A stretch of 24,176 bases of DNA, taken from an uncultured Mycoplasmatota bacterium. GTDB lineage: Bacteria; Bacillota_I; Bacilli_A; RF39; UBA660. Under the pieces are notes generated by a model. That model was not told where the DNA came from. It saw only the letters and a list, made by a program, of their open reading frames with translations, and made no database searches. The DNA lies in NCBI GenBank assembly GCA_900546715.1, contig UREA01000023.1:1-24176 (forward strand), written 5' to 3'. The position numbers were made by a program, and so were the translations under genes. The first letter of the stretch is position 1; the number at the start of each line of letters is the position of its first letter. Positions 20,655 through 24,176 of the stretch are shown here, piece after piece.

Positions 20655-23600
20655 TTCTTTATTTTCGTAAGAAAGTAAGTTTCTAATATCTTCTTCAGTA
20701 AGTTCTGATAAGACATTTTTATCTCTAAGCTCTCCATCAATTAAAGTATCACTTAATTTTCTTTTCTTATATTGTAAATCTAATATTTTTTCTTCAATAG
20801 TACCTTTATTAATTAAATGAATTACTTCAACATTTTTAGTTTGACCTATTCTATGAGCTCTATCTGTTGCTTGATTTTCCACTTGGGGATTCCACCATAA
20901 ATCTAGATGTATTACAACATCTGCACTAGTTAGATTAAGTCCTGTACCTCCAGCTTTAAGAGTAATTAAAAACACTTTGGTATCATCTAGAGCATTAAAA
21001 TCATCAACCATTTTAATGCGGTCTTTAGATGATACTCCACCATCAATACGATAATACTTTATTTTTTCATCATTTAACAAAAGGCCAACTTTATCAATAG
21101 CTTTTTTAAATGATGAAAATATTAATATCTTATGATCATTTGAAGTATACTCATTAATGATATTAAGTAGCATTTCCATTTTATGAGACATATTAGTAAT
21201 GCCATCAAAAACAAGTGATGGATCAATACATATTTGTCTTAATTTTGTTAAGAGTTGCAAAATTAGAAATCTAGCTTTAGACATACCTTCAGTCTCAATA
21301 ATTTCATCCATTTCTTTTTGTACTCTTTCAAGTTCTGCTACATATATTTTCTTTTCATCATCAGACATATCAATATAAATATCATTAATTAACTTATCCG
21401 GAAGTTCTTTTATTACATCCTTTTTTCTTCTCCGAAGAATAAAAGGATTAATAATAGTACTTAAACCTTTTAATAATTTATTTGATTCTTCATCAAAATC
21501 TTTGATTTTATATTTAGCTTGAAATTTAGCTAAATTAGCGAGATACCCTGGCATAATAAAATCAAAGATACTCCATAATTCTAAAATAGAATTTTCTAGC
21601 GGTGTTCCAGTTAGGGCAAATTTAACATCGCCATTCATACTTTTAACGACTTTAGTTATACCTGCCATATTATTTTTAATATTTTGAGCTTCATCAATAA
21701 TAATTGCATGAAAATGCATATCTTTATAAATATCTTCATCTTCTCTTAGTAACCCATAAGTAGTAACAATAACATTTGCATTATTATTTTCAAGTATCTT
21801 TATTCTTTTATCTTTATTACCTAAACATATTGTTCTTTTAACCTCAGGAGCAAATTCCTCTAATTCATGGTCCCAGTTATAAGCAAGGCTAGTTGGAACT
21901 ACTATTAAGAATTTATAATTAATATTTTCATTTAACATTTCTTTAATATAATAAATTACTTGAATAGTTTTACCTAAACCCATTTCATCAGCAAGTATTC
22001 CTCCAAAACCGGTCTTATCAATAGTTTTAAGCCATTTAACTCCAGTTATTTGATAGTCTCTAAGTACAGATAAATCAGTTAAAGATAGGTCACTATCTTT
22101 AAACTGATAAAATCTATCTATGAGATTATCAAATAAATTATCTGTATGAATTATATTATATTTAGTATTTTTTAAACTATCTAAATATATAGCTCGGTAT
22201 TTTTCAATAGTTCCTTTACCATTTATAATATCTTCATCACTTAAATCTAGGTCATCAATCAAATTTTCTAATTCATTTAGTGATTCATCTTCCAAGTTTA
22301 AGATATCCCCATTTTTAAGGCGATAATATTTATTCTTATTTTTAATACTTTTAAATATATTTACTAGTTCATCACTAGAAATATCTCCTAGATCAAAATT
22401 AAAGCTCATAATATTATCTACACCAATACTAAACATTGATGAAACATTAGTCTTCTTCTTTATACTTACACTTTTAAATTTTTCTGTAGTGTATACTACA
22501 TATTTTTCCGCGAGCTCTTCTAGGCCACTTTCAATAAACTCAACTTGTTTATCTAAATCACTTAATATAATTTTGTTATCAAGAGTAACAAAATTATATT
22601 TAATTAGATCATTTATAACATTAGTTTCAAATTCTATATCTCTTAAAACTCCACTATTTTTATCAAAATAATCAACAGTATTATTATCATAAATAAATTT
22701 AATGCTACACTCTATATAATACTCTCTAATATCAAAGTATAATTCTACTTTGATATTAGAGGTAATTATTAAATCATCTACTGTTGCATCAACTTCCATT
22801 TTGCTTTTTAAAACATTCATTAATCCTTTAGTAAAGTCTTCTATTTTTTCTTTAGTTATTTCTATACTATCTATTTCATAATCCATTAAATCTTCCATTA
22901 ACTCTTGTTCATCTTTTTTTAAGTGATACATTTTACCTTTATAGATGATATATTCAAAATCATCTAATACGCGGATTACATCACTTAAATCAAATTTTAA
23001 ATTATATATATCACTATTCTTACTTAAATTAGTATTAATGGGAAATTCTTCACTTATCCCATCCATTTGATAATTATTAATAACAAAAGAACAATCTTTA
23101 ATATTTTTAAAAAACTTTTTTAATTCACTAGTTGTGTAGTATCTTCCATTAACTCCTTTAGTAAGTTCAATTAGGGCATCAATTATTTTTTTATCATGTT
23201 CATTAAAATAGTATTTTTTAGGATCATATACAAAAAACTTACCAAAATTAACTTCCCCCTCATTATCTTCATAAGCTCTTTTAAAAGCTCCAATTTTACT
23301 ATTTAAATTATATAATTTATCTAAACCTATAGTTACTTTTGGATCATAAAATCCACCATAATAATATCTATTATTATATGTAATATTTAAATTAACAGTT
23401 AATTCTTTTTTGATACTAATGCTCTCTTTACTCACAAACTTATCAAGTATTCTATTACTAATAGTTTCATTATCTTCTTTCATATTAAATAATTCTTCAT
23501 AATTATAAAGTATTACTGCTCCAATATGTTTACATGTTTCAAAATTTTGAAACTGTACACATTCACAATCTAAATCCATTATTTTATAATCATTAGATAT

Positions 23601-23807
23601 TTTTAAGAATACTTCATAATATTCATCATAATAACTTTGTGATTCAACAGAAAAAGTATAATTAGTACAATCTTGATAACTAACTTTTTCTTCTAAAGTT
23701 ACATTATCTTTAGGTATTCTAGTTGCTTTTATAAGGTCATTACCACTTACAAAAGAACCAATATTACTTGTGTGAAGTAAGTCACCAATAGTTATACTTT
23801 TTCTCAT
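20652..23807 (-). CDS. SNF2-family helicase with SWIM zinc finger, 1051 aa
   Basis: A large cytoplasmic DNA-dependent ATPase. A SWIM zinc finger near residues 75-100 has C-x-C (DCECVQF) and C-x-H (TCKHIGAV). The C-terminal half is the SNF2 motor: Walker A in ILADEMGLGKT near residue 607, Walker B-type IIIDEAQN, motif III LTGTPLENS, and motifs V-VI GGTGLNLTSADVVIHLD and ATDRAHRIGQ near residue 986. This SWIM-SNF2 layout is common in Firmicutes, and related helicases displace proteins from DNA or recycle RNA polymerase (RapA). All key motifs are intact. The ATG has its GGTGAT ribosome site buried in a hairpin; the gene is next to the Rpn array but transcribed from its own leader. Confidence 0.93.
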   Translation of the reverse strand: MRKSITIGDLLHTSNIGSFVSGNDLIKATRIPKDNVTLEEKVSYQDCTNYTFSVESQSYYDEYYEVFLKISNDYKIMDLDCECVQFQNFETCKHIGAVILYNYEELFNMKEDNETISNRILDKFVSKESISIKKELTVNLNITYNNRYYYGGFYDPKVTIGLDKLYNLNSKIGAFKRAYEDNEGEVNFGKFFVYDPKKYYFNEHDKKIIDALIELTKGVNGRYYTTSELKKFFKNIKDCSFVINNYQMDGISEEFPINTNLSKNSDIYNLKFDLSDVIRVLDDFEYIIYKGKMYHLKKDEQELMEDLMDYEIDSIEITKEKIEDFTKGLMNVLKSKMEVDATVDDLIITSNIKVELYFDIREYYIECSIKFIYDNNTVDYFDKNSGVLRDIEFETNVINDLIKYNFVTLDNKIILSDLDKQVEFIESGLEELAEKYVVYTTEKFKSVSIKKKTNVSSMFSIGVDNIMSFNFDLGDISSDELVNIFKSIKNKNKYYRLKNGDILNLEDESLNELENLIDDLDLSDEDIINGKGTIEKYRAIYLDSLKNTKYNIIHTDNLFDNLIDRFYQFKDSDLSLTDLSVLRDYQITGVKWLKTIDKTGFGGILADEMGLGKTIQVIYYIKEMLNENINYKFLIVVPTSLAYNWDHELEEFAPEVKRTICLGNKDKRIKILENNNANVIVTTYGLLREDEDIYKDMHFHAIIIDEAQNIKNNMAGITKVVKSMNGDVKFALTGTPLENSILELWSIFDFIMPGYLANLAKFQAKYKIKDFDEESNKLLKGLSTIINPFILRRRKKDVIKELPDKLINDIYIDMSDDEKKIYVAELERVQKEMDEIIETEGMSKARFLILQLLTKLRQICIDPSLVFDGITNMSHKMEMLLNIINEYTSNDHKILIFSSFKKAIDKVGLLLNDEKIKYYRIDGGVSSKDRIKMVDDFNALDDTKVFLITLKAGGTGLNLTSADVVIHLDLWWNPQVENQATDRAHRIGQTKNVEVIHLINKGTIEEKILDLQYKKRKLSDTLIDGELRDKNVLSELTEEDIRNLLSYENKE

Positions 23808-23847
23808 AAAAAAATCACCAAACTTATAGTAACATAAGTTTGGTGAT
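23808..23847 (-). promoter_or_regulatory. Terminator-like leader hairpin of the SNF2 gene
   Basis: A perfect 13-bp stem, ATCACCAAACTTA (23814-23826) with TAAGTTTGGTGAT (23835-23847), is followed on the minus strand by seven Ts that reach the start codon. The 3' arm contains the only ribosome-site candidate (GGTGAT). TATACT at 23855-23860 could be the -10, placing the transcript start at the foot of the hairpin. Confidence 0.7.
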
Positions 23848-23900
23848 AGTGTAAAGTATAAACTTTATTTTTTCATATTTTTACCAAAATTTATGTGGAT

Positions 23901-23948
23901 AACTTGCGGCCTCCGGGCGGAGATGTCCGCCGGCGGAGGTTATAAGTT
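23901..23948 (-). terminator. GC-rich hairpin after the surface-protein gene
   Basis: CCTCCG (23910-23915) pairs with CGGAGG (23934-23939), GGCGGA (23916-23921) with TCCGCC (23926-23931), and AACTT (23901-23905) with AAGTT (23944-23948). It lies three bases after the stop. The T-tract is missing, so it may act in termination or in mRNA stability. Confidence 0.55.
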
Positions 23949-23950
23949 CA

Positions 23951-24176
23951 TCACATACCTATTATGTATGGGTCACTCACAGATCCATTACCGTCGATTA
24001 CATAGACAGAAGAGTCTAGATACAAGACAGGGCGGGCCGAATAGCCAATGCTCGTAGAAGCTGAGTTCAAGCTGCCGCGGTAGTACACATAGAACACACT
24101 GCCACTGCTCGACGAATACGGAGTAATTGTCCATTCGTATCCTTGGCCATATAACCAACTTTGTCCGGCGCAGGTT
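23951..24176 (-). CDS. C-terminal end of a probable secreted or surface protein
   Basis: Only the last 74 residues are in the window; the start lies beyond 24176. The frame reads EWTITPYSSSSGSVFYVYYR, then YSARPVLYLDSSVYVIDGNG and ends SDPYIIGM. This pattern (W-x-I-T-P, Ser/Gly/Tyr-rich strands, a RPV-L-LDSSV line and a final G-x-G-x-x-x-x-PY-I) recurs at the C-termini of large cell-surface or pseudopilin-like proteins of uncultured Firmicutes (from memory, not searched). Base composition is near 50 percent GC, far above all other genes here, suggesting transfer or a special surface-gene pool. Confidence 0.6.
   Translation of the reverse strand, partial: TCAGQSWLYGQGYEWTITPYSSSSGSVFYVYYRGSLNSASTSIGYSARPVLYLDSSVYVIDGNGSVSDPYIIGM

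Noticed and set aside
23894..23902. Perfect DnaA box (TTATCCACA on the minus strand) as a sign of a replication origin
   Set aside because: It is a single site with no cluster and no dnaA, dnaN or AT-rich unwinding repeats nearby; likely chance.

Overview
The window looks like a chromosomal segment of a very AT-rich, anaerobic, spore-lineage member of the Bacilli, probably a gut Mollicutes-related or RF39-type organism. This placement is inference. It rests on low GC almost throughout, sporulation and coat genes (yunB, spoVS, a YutH-like protein), a yut/yun gene neighbourhood like that of Bacillus, rubrerythrin and ferredoxin, the Bacillus-like tRNA order Ser-fMet-Asp-Phe-Thr, frequent TTG and GTG starts, and normal use of TGA as stop.

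Layout. 1-500: 3' end of an IS200/IS605-type element, with a truncated tnpB followed by a structured right end and probable omega RNA. 524-7092: a hypothetical gene, a 4Fe-4S ferredoxin, a tail-anchored acidic protein, yunB, a membrane-anchored unknown, yutD, a proline-rich protein, a small anchored protein, a YutH-like coat protein, a NifU-type Fe-S protein (YutI) and an S1-domain RNA-binding protein. 7152-7778: two small membrane proteins. 7857-8314: five tRNA genes on the minus strand behind a consensus promoter. 8461-8781: a plus-strand tRNA-Leu(UAA) interrupted in its anticodon by a 232-nt group I intron. 8851-11825: an unknown gene, a DUF308/HdeD-like membrane protein, spoVS, rubrerythrin and a C-terminally anchored unknown. 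About 11960-13966: an IS1634-type insertion sequence. 14074-16889: a serine beta-lactamase-fold hydrolase and a convergent FAD oxidoreductase with a Rieske domain. 17002-17111: a 12-bp tandem repeat and a hairpin. 17201-20548: a minus-strand array of Rpn (PD-(D/E)XK, PDDEXK_2) genes, with two intact copies, one frameshifted copy and two expressed-looking C-terminal fragments. 20652-23807: a SWIM-SNF2 helicase whose leader is a terminator-like hairpin. 23951-24176: the GC-richer 3' end of a probable surface protein.

The two strongest signals are these. (1) The tRNA-Leu group I intron: the P1 U.G splice pair, P3, P4, P7 and P8 and the terminal G can all be read from the sequence. (2) The Rpn array: each intact gene carries a Shine-Dalgarno-preceded in-frame start at the same internal place (codons 203 and 204). 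This would make a separate C-terminal protein, matching the published gene-within-gene toxin-antitoxin arrangement of Rpn antiphage proteins. Between the intact copies lie two small free-standing Rpn C-terminal ORFs with their own promoter, which would fit dedicated antitoxins. No function was tested here; these are readings of sequence plus known family behaviour.
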